Assembly (NCBI GenBank): GCA_012932295.1
Contig: JAAONU010000014.1
Coordinates: forward strand, 39,602,770 to 39,666,769
Direction of reading: 5' to 3'
Length of the DNA stretch: 64,000 nt
Source of the DNA: Cyclina sinensis
Lineage: Eukaryota; Mollusca; Bivalvia; Venerida; Veneridae
The notes beneath the pieces are model-generated. The model was not told the DNA's origin, ran no database searches, and worked only from the letters and a program-made list of their open reading frames with translations. Positions 1 through 11,602 of the stretch are shown here, in pieces (within the stretch, counting starts at the first letter, position 1; every line of letters starts with the position of its first letter). Made by a program: the position numbers and the translations under genes.

Positions 1-405
1 TTTGCCTTTTGAGCCATGGACCTAGATGAAAATGAATTGTAGATCCTTCAAGGAAGTGGGGTTCTTTTACAATTTGACCTCAATGTTAAGGTCATTTAGA
101 AAAGGAAAAAAATATTGGAAGATCTCTTTCAAAGGGTTGACGTATGCCAAGATGAACTAAATTTGTCTAGTAATAAGGTAGTTATGGCCAATATTAAATA
201 TTTTTGACAAATGGACCTTCGAGATCAAGGTGACTCTGGGGTCAAGGTAATAATATTATAAATAAATTATATGTTAATGGGAAGGTCTTGTCCAAATGAG
301 TGTTGTGTTTAAGTATGAAATAAATCCATATGCAATGTTAAAGTTGTCGAACAGAATGACTGAAAGACGGACAGTAAAAAAAACCTATATGCCCTCCGTA
401 GGCAT
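1..405 (+). repeat. 3' part of a dispersed tandem-core (Helentron/pearl-like) repeat
   Basis: The stretch has the recurrent wording of bivalve dispersed repeats (ccttgagatcaaggtgac-type runs). It ends with a short GGACAG run, an A tract and a hairpin-like TATGCCCTCCGTAGGCAT. The same kind of TATGCYCTCC/GGGCAT end occurs at about 23,215-23,245 and 48,328-48,360. No coding sequence is visible. Bases 406-878 hold nothing I can identify, although a further exon of the minus-strand cysteine-rich gene could lie there or beyond the window. Confidence 0.45.
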
Positions 406-878
406 GAAAAGAAAGTTAACTTCATTCCTGTATCTTCCTCACAATGAGAAACGTGTGTAATGATATTTCAAAATCCCATTATGTACCTTTGAGTTATAGA
501 GCGGACATGAACATTATACATGTAGATAGGCAGTATTCTATTTAAATTAACATTTTACAATTCTATGTTCTTACAGGGTCTTTCAAATTTTGAAAGACCT
601 TGGTTCTAAGAAAAGCTCACGTGTGTATGTTATAATCACTAGTTAGGTATGAACAATATTTATTAGGAAAGACACCATATGGTGGTTATACGTGTTAGAA
701 CCAAAACGTGATTTTACTAATTTCAAGTAGATGTTTCACAGAATTCTCAAATGGCATTCATGCAGCATCAGAACATTACTTTGTTTCTATTGATTTACAC
801 TTTTAACTAAACGTGTGCTGGCACATTGAAGCCCCGCCCCGAACACCCACTCTCCACCCAACTGTAAAATACACATAC

Positions 879-3800
879 CGACAGTTATTTATTGGTGTTG
901 GGAGTTTAGCATTTTCTAAACAAGGATGATAGGATTCAGTTAGTCTGTCTGTTACACATTCCTTATTCGCCTTAAACTCTGAAAATAGAAACAAGCAAGT
1001 TATTTACAAAACTATAAATAATCCTGTAAGCTTTTGGTGACCTGACTATCTTTCGATCTTCAAGAATTACTTTTGTAATTTAACCTAAATCCAACGGTTT
1101 CCTGTGGAAAAGGTTTTCAAACAGTCAGAATTCTCCTATGGCAAAATTCAGAACTTATATTGCATGTTTAAATAAAAAGGATAAAGTATATATCAAATAA
1201 TACAAGTTAAAAGTGTTCGGTGCAAAGCTGTTGTAACAACCTATGCAATAATTTTGCACTGATAGATTTTCCATACCAGTTGTATTGACAGTGAGGCATA
1301 TAGAATCTACGGCTGTATTGTAAACACTAATTTCGGTTGAAGATTCCGGGTAGTCTTGTAGAACGTTTTTGCAGATTTGTGACTGGCTTTTCTTGGCACA
1401 TTTCACTCTGGAAACATTGCTGAAACACAGGAAGAACTGTGGCATATCGTACAATTGTGTGCAAAAGACAACAAATGTTATAACTTTTTACGAGAAGTGC
1501 AAAGATAGTTAGTACGGGAGCAAGACAGTTAGACCCCTTGACAATTAGACCCCTTTCAATTTTAGATGACACTTAGACCCCTAAGACACCTAGACCCCTG
1601 ATTTGATTTTTTTTTTAAAGACACTTAGACCCCTTATTTAAGGAATGTTTAATTAAATTGATTGCCATGAGATTGATTTTATTATTATAATTTTTAATAA
1701 AATTTTAATATTATAGCAATAAAGTAAAGACTTTTGGTAAAATTTTATTGAAAAGGATCAAGAACAAAAAGAAAATTTCGTGGGGAAAAAACTATCAGGA
1801 GAGGTGTTAAATATCAGGAGAGGTGTTAAAGATTATAGTAAGTATTAAATACTTAATGTTAAATTATTGTATATTTTTTAAGTGTTGCATAATTAGCAAG
1901 AGTAGATCAAAGTGATTGTCAATGCTTTATTTGGCAGGATTATATAAAGTGGACTGGTGTTTACCAGTTTGCTTCAGACTTGGAAACACTACATGTACCA
2001 TTACTTATTTCTTTCATCCATTCCTTGTCTCTATAGATGCTAACTGAAATTGTTGGTACTGATAAATTGATTTTTCGGATTACTTTAATTAATATTTTGG
2101 ATTTCATTTATTAAGTATTATTAGTAAACATTGTATGTTTTATCGCTTCAATCATTGATTGATTTATTCGTGAATACATGTCATATGTATATATATATAC
2201 AAACATAAAAATACAGAATACACAAGTATCAATATAAAATAGCATACGAGATTGCTATGGAGACCATTTATATTCTTCCGGTTACACATATTCCATAAAC
2301 TAAACGAAAATGTTAGTTAAAATACGTTGAATTATATTTATGCGAAATTTAATGTGATTCGGTGAAAAAATAAATGATTTAGAGATAAATTCCGCGAACT
2401 TTTGAATCACCCCTCGTATTATATTATAACATCTTCTTTTATTATCACAGGATCTTATATCACAAAATTATTATCTCTTATTTTTATAATCACATTATAT
2501 CTGATTTTTCATTAAAATATAATCATATTTTCATATAAGATATAACATATAACAAGTTGACATATAATCACAGGATAACCCATATGGTCGAAAATCCATA
2601 AATGGTCAACTTATTTCCAATGGGGTCCTAAAACATCAAACTGATAAAAATAATATTCCCTTACAAAAAAAAAATATTTCAAACAAATATGAGAAAAAAA
2701 TTATCAAACATACTTTATATTGTCAAAATCCAAAATAAGGGGTCTAAGTGTCTCACAAAAATAGGGGTCTAAGTGTCTTAAAGGGGTCTAAGTGTCACCT
2801 TCAATTTAAAATTTAAAGGGGTCTAGGTGACAAGGGGTCTAAACGTCTGACACTCGTTAGTACAGCCTTGCTGTACTACACACCAGCACAAAACTGAATA
2901 ACGAATCTGCTGATGAGAATGATTCTAAAATTATCTTTTCTGGCCAAAGACAACTGTAATTTATAAGAAGTAAGAAAAAAGATTTTGTTAGATGATAACA
3001 ATGTAGTTCTGTTGATTATTTTCAGGACATAGCTAAGATTAACTGTGCAAAAATATCCAAAATTTATTTGGTGATGAATTAAGTTTTATTACATTAAGTA
3101 ATAAAAATTTTTGTTTAGATTAAAATAAGACTTCTATTAGAAACGCATGTGGAAAATATGCAGATGTATTACCTGCAAAGCACTTCAGCCAGTTCTACGA
3201 TATTTTCGTACGTGTTTCTGGCAGAGGCCGCTGTGTTAGTGGCGTTTGCAACGCTTCGGTTCAATTCAAAGTAGCAAGCCTTTCCTTCATAACAATCTGC
3301 AAAAGAATGGAGACTTATTTATGTAGTTACATAGGTTTATTATGCTGAATCAGACACCCACTAATTATGTCTCCCCCCAAAAATGGGGGAGACATATTGT
3401 TTTTCCCCCGGTTGTCCGTCCGTCCGTCTGTCCGTCCGTCCGTCCGTCTGTCTGTCTGTCTGTCCGTCCGTCACAAAATCGTGTCCGCTCTGTATCTTCC
3501 AAAGCCCTTGAAGGATTTTTATGAAACTTGGGTTAGATGTTCACCTCATCAAGGCGACGTGCAGAACCCACTTTGCGAGTGTGGTGTCTCAAGGGCAAGG
3601 TCACACTTGGAGGTTAAATGTCAAATGCCACAAAATCGTGTCCGCTCTGTATCTTCCAAAGCCCTTGAAGGATTTTTATGAAACTTGGGTCAGATGTTCA
3701 CCTCATCAAGGCGACATGCAGAACACACTTTGTGGGTGTGGTGTCTCAAGGTCAAGGTCACACTTGGAGGTTAAATGTCAAATGCCACAAAATTGTGTCC

Positions 3801-6800
3801 GCTCTGTATCTTCAAAAGCCCTTGAAGGATTTTTATAAACTTGGGTCAGATGTTCACCTCATCAAGGCGACATGCAGAACCCACTTTGCGGGTGTGGTGT
3901 CTCAAGGTCAAGGTCACACTTGGGGGTTAAATGTCAAATGCCACAAAATCGTGTCCGCTCTATATCTTCAATAGCCCCTGAAGGATTTTTATGAAACTTG
4001 GGTCAGATGTTCACCTCATCAAGGTGACGTGCAGAACCCACTTTGCGGGTGCGGTGTCTCAAGGTCAAGGTCACACTTGGAGGTTAAATGTCAAATTTTA
4101 CAATCGTCTGACTCAATGCTACCTGCAGCAACTGGCTGGGGGGAGACATATGTTTTTGTTCAATCAAAAACCCATTTCTAGTTATCATTAGTATTGAACT
4201 CCGGTAACTAGAAATACTTTTAGTGTTCAGAAGCCGTGACCACCCCGTAAAGGTCTGATTAAATTCAAAGTTTACAATGACAACCCATTTACACATAATT
4301 CTTTCTCTATATTAGATAGAGATAATAAAAAATATTCTTTGCAGCTTTCTGGTACAATTAGGGTTAGGGGCACTATGAGGTACGAAAGGTTTCAATATTA
4401 AGATTCATAACACTGATTGGCGGGTTTGACTCCCATCAACAGAATTTTAATGCGAATTCCAGGAAGTGCTGAAGTCAAATGACTGGCCATATTGATCTTT
4501 ATCTTACCACACAGTTCAGCCCCTGTTTTAAAAGTTTCCCATTTGTTCTCCTCCATCAGGACTTTGATATTTGTTGCTATGTTGTTGTTGTCTGTAAGAT
4601 TGACATACGGCTTGCATTCTCTGTACAGCTCTAACATACACGTTAGGTGATCTGATTTGTTTGCCCTGAAAAAAATAATGTCTTCTTTTACCCTTTATGT
4701 AAAATGAAATACAAAATCCACGAATCTGATTGTTTTGCCGTAAGTAGAGAAAATGGAGAAAATATTTTTTAGTGTGAATGTCAAAATAAAAAAGTCAATC
4801 TTAACTTTTCTTGCTATTTCTTGATACATTTTTATACGTCCTATACATTCAAAATTGTTTGAATGATATTAGACTGTTTCTCTTAATGAATTAAATGATC
4901 ACTTACACACACATGTCAACATTTGTATTCTCAGTCTCGACCTCGCCAACTATAGCACTGTAACAAGTGTTCAGCCTGATCTCTCTGAAACTGCACACGG
5001 AGTCCTGGAAAAATTCTGCAGGAAAAAAGTCTTAATGTAAAAATAGTTCAATGAAATGTGATATATCTATCAGTTTTTAGCATACATGCTTGTGTTTGTA
5101 CCAAACACGTTTTTCGATAAACATGCATGTTTTGCAGTTACATGATATAGTTATATGACAAAAAGGGATGACGTTTGTGGTTGAGTGCCAAATGGCCTCT
5201 TCACTAAGCCCTGGAACTGCATTTGATTCCTACCAAGTTATGTTATGTCCTTTGACAAGCCATTTAAATCTACTAGTATCACGTCTCTTTGTCCCTTTGT
5301 CTTTGACAAGCCATTTAAATCTACTAGTATCACGTCTCTTTGTCCCTTTGTCTTTGACAAGTCTTTTGTCGATCACTATTTGGCTACTGTTGCTCTGGCG
5401 TATGTTTTTATTGCGAGATTCTGACCCAAAACAAAAATATCTCAGAATATGGTCAAAACGTCACTCGAAATATTCTGACTACTGTTGCTCATATGTCAAG
5501 CAAATATGCCTAAAATTTGCGTAAAATTTGACCAACAAAAAAATCACTTCGCCGTTAAGTTTGTATTACATAGATCGAGTATGAAATGATTATTAACACA
5601 GGAGAATGTTTGATTCTAACATACCACAGACACGTTGAGGAGAGTTTATAATATCCAGGTGCGGAGCAATCAAGGACGCAATCCATGTTGAAATAACGTC
5701 CGCGTCACCTGCAAGCTCCGGGCAAGCTGTAATATTGCCAACCAGACATGACACATACGCTGTATTGGCTGCGCTATAATTGACAAATAATAACGATTAC
5801 ATAAAAAGGTGTTTGTGCGATGTTATATATTACTTTATTCCAATTGTCTTATCAATCTCTCTTGGTAATTTACACGTTTCTTTCGTACATTTTTGTGTTA
5901 GGTATTGTAAAGCCAAAAAGGCGTATCTGATTAAGCCTTTTGTATCATTTTACATTAACTTACTGCACGAATAATGTTTATTGCAGATGATTAAAATCTA
6001 TACAAAATAATGTTATCGGAGCAAACTGAAAAGAGGAAATTTTGCCATCGCAAATTGAAATTGCCGTCGTAAAGGTGACCTTTGTTTACGGAAACGACCG
6101 TGGGTCACGGCAAAGCCACTGTATGTATCATATTAACTTTGAGAGTGTATGAATTTATTGCTGTAGCATCAGAATCCCATACCTAAGAGAAAAACAGATT
6201 TTTGCAGACAACTAAGAAAGAAAAAAACAGAAAGTGTTCTCTCTGAACTTTGAAACAGTTATTCAGCCACCGAAAAGACATAAATCACTTCTCAGCTGTC
6301 GTGTTAGGTGAAATAAAACATGCTAATGGAGCCTTGAAAAGTCAGAAAAATGACGTAATTGTTGGTTCCAAATCTTTGCGACACTCTAACCAGAAAGTCA
6401 CTTTTTTTCAAATGCGAGGCTCACTTTTTGGACTCAAAACTGGCGTTATTCACTAAGTGACTGAAACAACTTATCTTACTTTGTTAACTGACGTGTTATT
6501 ATTCGCGTCTTACATTGAACTCAAAGTATGCCTCGAAATATATATATTTTTACCTTAAACTTACCTTTCTTAGCTTTCGTTTTTAATCAGAAACTGCTTG
6601 CCCAAACTCGGAACTTATTACTTCCTCGAACCCATATAGGCCTAACGTAGTCTCAATATTTCGACTGCAAGACCGACCGATTTACAAACTGATATTACAT
6701 AGATGTCGGCCTTTACGCGCGAAGGGCGACCATCGTCAATATAATAAAGAGCCCTGGCGCACAATTTGTTGGGCTAGGCCTAACGTATTTCAAAAGTTAC

Positions 6801-7668
6801 TTTTTCAAACTCGAAACATTCATGCCACTTGAAAATTGCTCTCTTGTTCAAACTCTACAAAAGAACGATAGAAGAATGCATAAACATACCTGCAGACAAC
6901 ATCTCGCGTCTTCTCGTCCAGTAGTTCAGCTTCCGTTGTGTTATCGAGGTCAATGGTGCTAAACGTCTTATTGAACGGCGCGAGCATTGTGTTCACGCGG
7001 TCGGTAAGCGTCTGTTCACAGGCAAGGACATCAGTTTTCGCGTGTGGACATGTTGTTACAGTACCGCCGCCAGCACAGACGGACATTAACGATAAACAAC
7101 CTGTAGGAAAACAGTTCATTTTAAATCATTCATGCATCAACTTTAACGCAATACATGTCATTTACTAGAGCTAAAACGACCTCTACACGTTTCAAGCTAT
7201 TTCATATTTTTATAAGCAACATCTAATAAGATTCCTGTAATAGCTCTTAGTTTACGTAGACAATTACAGAGGCAACCAGAATCAATTTGTATTGAGCATT
7301 TTAAACTTCACAGCAACGACCACCAACAGAGAATCTTAACAATAATGCGCTTCCGTTTCGTTTTTCCCCCTTTTTTTCTTTCCGTTAAGGCTTTCTCCAC
7401 TTTATACTTGAAATAATTCTGAATTTTGTTCTTGTAATCCCCCTTCGACTGTTTTTTCTCTTTCTGGCGTGTGAAGTGTCAATCTTCTGTTGTTTTTAGC
7501 TGCAGTTCAAGAAAACAACGCGGACGTTAGACAAACAAATGTTCTTAGCAAGTACAGTAAAGACACTCCGACTGGAACCTGAATATTTTTTTTTTATATC
7601 GAATTTACTGAGAAAATGTAAATATTCCTACCTGCCAATATAAATAGGATCCTTAAGTAATTCAACAT
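879..7668 (-). CDS. Secreted modular cysteine-rich protein, unknown family (3' end not seen)
   Basis: Eight exons on the minus strand join with consistent phase: 7668-7632 (Met and signal-peptide start), 7100-6890, 5773-5625, 5015-4907, 4665-4508, 3296-3173, 1419-1241 and 978-879. That gives about 355 residues. The N-terminus is hydrophobic (MLNYLRILFILA, then GCLSLMSVCA), as expected of a signal peptide. The rest is a series of modules, most reading C-x(6-10)-C-x(7-8)-C and closing with one more Cys. Several N-linked glycosylation sequons are present (NKT, NIT, NVS). Every intron from the second on falls within a codon or two after a cysteine codon. The 1241 donor is a weak GTTGTT, chosen because it keeps the phase and the Cys spacing; GTATGG at about 1,274 is an alternative. 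I do not recognise the family. It resembles lineage-specific molluscan secreted proteins and, loosely, arthropod haemolymph glycoproteins with repeated Cys motifs. The last exon and stop are not identified. Confidence 0.72.
1516..2855. mobile_element. 1,340-bp non-autonomous DNA transposon with repeated subterminal motifs
   Basis: The element lies in the intron between two exons of the cysteine-rich gene. It is flanked by a perfect 8-bp direct repeat GTTAGTAC (1508-1515 and 2856-2863), read as a target-site duplication. Both ends are built from about five copies of a 14-15 bp motif related to GACACTTAGACCCC. The left copies point inward and the right copies are in inverted orientation (AGGGGTCTAAGTGTC), giving composite terminal inverted repeats of about 120-150 bp. 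The extreme tips are GGGAGCAAGACAG and, on the other strand, GAGTGTCAGACG. The interior is AT-rich with no open frame of note. An 8-bp duplication fits hAT, P or Merlin/MULE-like elements; the superfamily is unresolved. Confidence 0.85.
3369..4190 (+). mobile_element. Helentron/pearl-like element: hairpin ends, microsatellite, four 157-bp core repeats
   Basis: The element opens with a hairpin (GTCTCCCCC, AT spacer, GGGGGAGAC). Next comes a GTCC/GTCT tetranucleotide microsatellite at about 3,414-3,471. Four core repeats follow, starting at 3472, 3629, 3786 and 3942 (period 156-157 bp). The unique tail carries a second GGGGGGAGACATAT block and ends near TTTCTAGTTAT. This order matches pearl elements described from oysters and Helentron-type non-autonomous elements. 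Long open frames across the cores are repeat artefacts, not genes. It lies in the intron between coding exons 4665-4508 and 3296-3173 of the cysteine-rich gene. Confidence 0.8.
5249..5352 (+). repeat. Two-copy 52-bp tandem duplication in an intron
   Basis: A block beginning TTGACAAGCCATTTAAATC and running through TCACGTCTCTTTGTCCC occurs twice head to tail, almost identical, followed by a degenerate third start. It lies in the intron of the cysteine-rich gene between exons 5773-5625 and 5015-4907. No function is apparent. Confidence 0.8.
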
Positions 7669-8280
7669 ATTTTCACTAATGTCGATCCCGACAAACTAAT
7701 GTAATGAATTTTCACCGTGATTTCAATCACTAAAATTACTTCGGGGTATAATTTAATTACAGAATGCTTTTTGTGAACGAAGAAGAAATATTTTAAATTG
7801 AAGATACCGAACTATTTAACACTAGATGAGTCCAGTGAACCGTGGCACAATCACATTATTATTACGGATGCGGCGAGAAAGTAATTTTGGTAGATAAAAT
7901 CAGAGAATGACGAATTTTTACGTTTTAAGTTGTTTCTCAATTTACTGAAAGGAAGTAAACGTACGCAATGACCCTTGCACCTTTAGTAACTGTCGTCTGC
8001 TGTCTCATTTGGTAACTAGAAAATGTTTCATACTTAATAGATTTTACAGAATCTAACCGTTCAGAAGAACAAAAAAGAATTCCACTTTTTATATTCTGTT
8101 AATAATCCAAACCAGTTTTTCCAATCAAGAAATTGGCCGACGTCTATTCATAACACAGACACTAAGTGTCTTAAAGCCTACAGAAATGTTTAAGTTCATC
8201 TTTAAATTGTCAGTTATTTTTCATTCAGCAGTAGTGTATGTCCTTGTGAATGCACCATTCCTATGGACACCGTATGTATA
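7669..8280. other. 5' flank of the cysteine-rich gene; nothing else identified
   Basis: AT-rich sequence upstream of the inferred Met at 7668 on the minus strand. It should contain the promoter and 5' UTR of that gene, but I see no diagnostic TATA box, repeat or conserved open frame. Confidence 0.4.
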
Positions 8281-8286
8281 TTTTTG

Positions 8287-8515
8287 AGGTACCGGTTGTC
8301 ACATGACCGACGCATCTGTAGAGGTTGCGGGGGATAGTGCAAGATACAGAAAGCATCTTATTACATAGACACTCCTGGTTTTTTTGCCATTCTCAGTGTA
8401 TAGGATTGATGCATGGTACCTCGGTTTAACGTCTCATCTGGAAGACAGTTATGTAAGTGGAGGAGCGAGGGTTGAAATCGCGACCTCAGGGCGTTACCAC
8501 TGGGACAAACATATT
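8287..8515 (-). repeat. tRNA-derived SINE, copy 1
   Basis: The minus strand carries a tRNA-like head at about 8,515-8,455: an A-box-like CCCAGTGGTAACGCC followed by a B-box-like GATTTCAACCCTCG. The rest of the unit ends at GGTACCGGTT-TCACATGACCGACGC. The same layout and tail occur at 29,617-29,870, so the two are copies of one family. Confidence 0.6.
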
Positions 8516-8589
8516 TTCCCGTAGACAGCAGACGCTACTTTCCGGATGATAACATTTCCGTATTTAGCTTCAGCACTAGGTATTTAGTT

Positions 8590-8830
8590 TTAGTTCATGC
8601 GTGGAGCAGATCACTGACTCAGTGGTAACGCGCTGGACCTGTAAGCCAGGGGTCGCGAGTTTGATCCCACTCTTCTCTACCAACATTACTAATAATTATT
8701 GTCTTTAAAACCAAAGTCCCATGTATCGGTGCTGTCCACCTAGCATGTAGAAGAACCATGAGCGTCTCTGGATTGGGATGCTTAATTAGGAAGTCAGTCA
8801 CATGAGCAAAATGGTAGAGTATAAATTAAA
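8590..8830 (+). repeat. tRNA-derived SINE, different family
   Basis: On the plus strand CTGACTCAGTGGTAACGCG (A box) and GTCGCGAGTTTGATCCC (B box) enclose an anticodon-arm-like CTGG...CCAG stem. A non-tRNA body follows to about 8,830. It is a degenerate tRNA-like head rather than a functional tRNA gene, because no acceptor stem pairs. Confidence 0.55.
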
Positions 8831-9825
8831 ATACATAGATAAGAGAAAATTACACATCAAAACAAAAGTTACATTTGCCAGTGTTAGTTAGGAGTTGTAC
8901 CTTGTTAAGATAACTTTGGCCAAACGTACGGAAGTCATCAGGATGTGGTGAAAGAAACAGGTTGAGTGTTTAAGTCCCATTTCACTCCTTATTAAAATTT
9001 CAAATGTTTCGTTTTAATATTTTGTAACTTTTATAACTGCCTTATCTTAAATGACAAAGTTTATCAAGGTTTATAACATGTCTGACGATGGATGAAATAA
9101 ATTCCCATGAACTAATCAGCACCAACATAAAATTAAGACAGAACGTGATCAGGGGAAGTGTTAGTTACAACTGAACACTAAAATACATCAAAGTAAACCA
9201 CCCTTGTACCACTGCATTTCAGTCAACAACACTGTGTTTTTACATCAACAAAAGGAGTGTGAGTTAAGAACATAACTTTTAAAAATTTTAAATAAGTCTG
9301 AATCAATAGTAATGCATACTGATTCTATACGACAGAGACATATATTATATATATTTTGAAGTTGTTTTTTTTTTCATTTTTTCATACTTATTTCATTTAA
9401 AGATTCAAAGTATGTTATTTTATGAACAGAAGATGCAAAAATATACATAACTTTCCAAACTTTTTATGATTCAACGAAAGTCATTTAAACTGTCATTCAA
9501 AAAAACAAACAACCTTTCTAATAACCCAGTCATAACTGCACTCCCAGTGATCAGTATCTACACACGAGCCAGCAAAATATGTTAATTCTTTGAACCACAG
9601 TTCTGACTCACAATTCATGACATAAAGAATGCCTCAATTAACACAAGTTTACCTAGTACCTTTTTACTCACTTTTACAAAATTGAGAATGACTAAAGAGA
9701 ACTGAGTAAGTACAAGTACTTTTTCCATCGGTTATGAGTTTTCTGCTTTAATTAGATATAATCTTTGTATTTATTGGGCTGCAATGCCAGTTTTAACCTC
9801 TTTTTAGTCATTCCCAGACAGTCAG
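8831..9825. other. Intergenic, no feature seen
   Basis: About 1 kb of AT-rich sequence with short poly-T runs between the SINE relic and the 40-bp array. No open frame, splice-like exon or recognisable repeat is visible. Confidence 0.5.
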
Positions 9826-10140
9826 TCCACTTACCAGTGTTCATGGTGGTCCAACCAGTTTACAAACCACTTACCAGTGTTCATGGTGGTCCAACCAGTT
9901 TACCAACCACTTACCAGTGTTCATGGTGGTCCAACCAGTTTACTCACCACTTACCACTGTTCATGGTGGTCCAACCAGTTTACCAACCACTTACCAGTGT
10001 TCATGGTGGTCCAACCAGTTTACCAGTGTTCAAGGTGGTCCAACCAGTTTACCAACCACTTACCAGTGTTCATGGTGGTCCAACCAGTTTACCAACCACT
10101 TACCTGTGTTCATGGTGGTCCAACCAGTTTACTCACCAGT
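9826..10140. repeat. 40-bp minisatellite, eight units
   Basis: A 40-bp unit containing GTTCATGGTGGTCCAACC recurs at about 9845, 9885, 9925, 9965, 10005, 10034, 10073 and 10113. One unit is shortened by about 14 bp. The unit has no stop in any plus frame, and 40 is not a multiple of 3, so overlapping open frames appear in all three frames. I read these as repeat artefacts rather than a protein. Confidence 0.93.
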
Positions 10141-10384
10141 TTCTCCACAAGCAACTGACTTGAAGCAGAGGTGAGGGACACATGACCTTTAGACAAATTG
10201 TCTGAGATCAATTATCACAGAGAAATTTAAACTGCCCTGGTTGTGTTTGAACCAAGGACCTCTGGATTGACAATCTGATGTACATCAACAAAAAAGTAAC
10301 ATCAAAATCAACCAGGGAACAAATATTCCATATGGTTCTTTATGAAATAATGTAAAACAAACACAATACATTTCAAACAATAAA

Positions 10385-10390
10385 TTTATT
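10385..10390 (-). terminator. Candidate polyadenylation signal for RED
   Basis: TTTATT on the plus strand is AATAAA on the minus strand, about 1.2 kb beyond the RED stop codon. I saw no closer canonical signal between 10,391 and 11,602, so this would give a long AT-rich 3' UTR. The assignment is by position only. Confidence 0.35.
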
Positions 10391-11602
10391 TAAATTTTAC
10401 ACGTTTAGGTAAAAATTCATACAACAAAGACATCAAATGTTTACAGTCCAGTATTTTAAACACAATGTCTATAAGAACAAATGCTATGAATCTCTTTGCA
10501 TGCAATTGTTAACTTCAACAGATGTATTTCATTCAGCCAATCTGACACTGTTGGCTTTGAGAAAATGAGATATAATAAGCGCATTTCTCATTACTTTTCT
10601 TTTTAATTTTAAACTCTTAAGTTATATAAGATCTTAAAATGATCAAAATGCACGACAGTCAAGATAAATGCTGAAAACGTCGTGAATATTCAGAAATCAT
10701 GTAAATTAGAAGTAACAAAGAAGTCTTCACCTTCTTAGTAGATATAAATTAACTTAATATAACTCAGTAAAATTATGAATCTATTTTTTTTACTTGACCA
10801 ATCATAAAAGACTTTTTACCATATTCAACTTTACTTAATGTGAGTAAAACTTTTTTCTCAGTGAATATATTTAAGTAAAAATATAGGCTATGTTCGATGT
10901 TCTAAGGATACTGTCATACATCAGTGAAAACTCTTTCTAGGAAATGAACCAAAGTAGAACAGTGTTTGCAGAAATATTTTCTGTGACCTTTGCTACAGAA
11001 TTTCTCTTTGAAAATTCTACATATTTCAAACTTTTCTTAGATAATTCCTACATTCAAATAAAAAGAAATCGGCAATGTTTGTAATTCCAAGTATACAAAT
11101 TAATGCAAATTGTTCTGTTTGGAATTAACATAAGTAGGATATGGTCAGAGAATTTGAAATATTCTTAGTGATTCTTAGCTAAGTTATAATTGCTAAGAAA
11201 TTTTTCTCTGAATATTTTGCACATTTTAAAGTCTTCTTCCATTCACAAAAAGCCCTCCACCAACACCTAGATGAGAAATCCACTGCAGCATGGTTTTAAC
11301 TATTCATAATAAACAACATTCTTGTGCTTTTTTTAGACAGCATTTTTGAACTTCAAGTCCAGCAGTATAAACTGTGTATATGAAGAGAAACCACAGCTTC
11401 AATTCTTTTTCCACACTATTATCACAAATTCTCTGTCATCTTTTCATTACAATTCATACAAAATCTCTCTATACATTGGTAAATGATAAATCTTCACTCA
11501 ATGTCATCTCTGAATTGTATGTCAACTTCAAATATCTTCATGAGAAATTAGCATTAACAGAGTCTGATAATAACAGAACCAGACAACCAATACATATGCA
11601 TC

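Noticed and set aside
3342..4191. Several overlapping open frames of 60-105 codons
   Set aside because: They follow the microsatellite and 157-bp core repeats of a transposable element, shift frame with each unit and have no splice or protein-family support.
8605..8680. tRNA gene on the plus strand
   Set aside because: A- and B-box-like motifs are present but no acceptor-stem pairing, so it is a SINE head.
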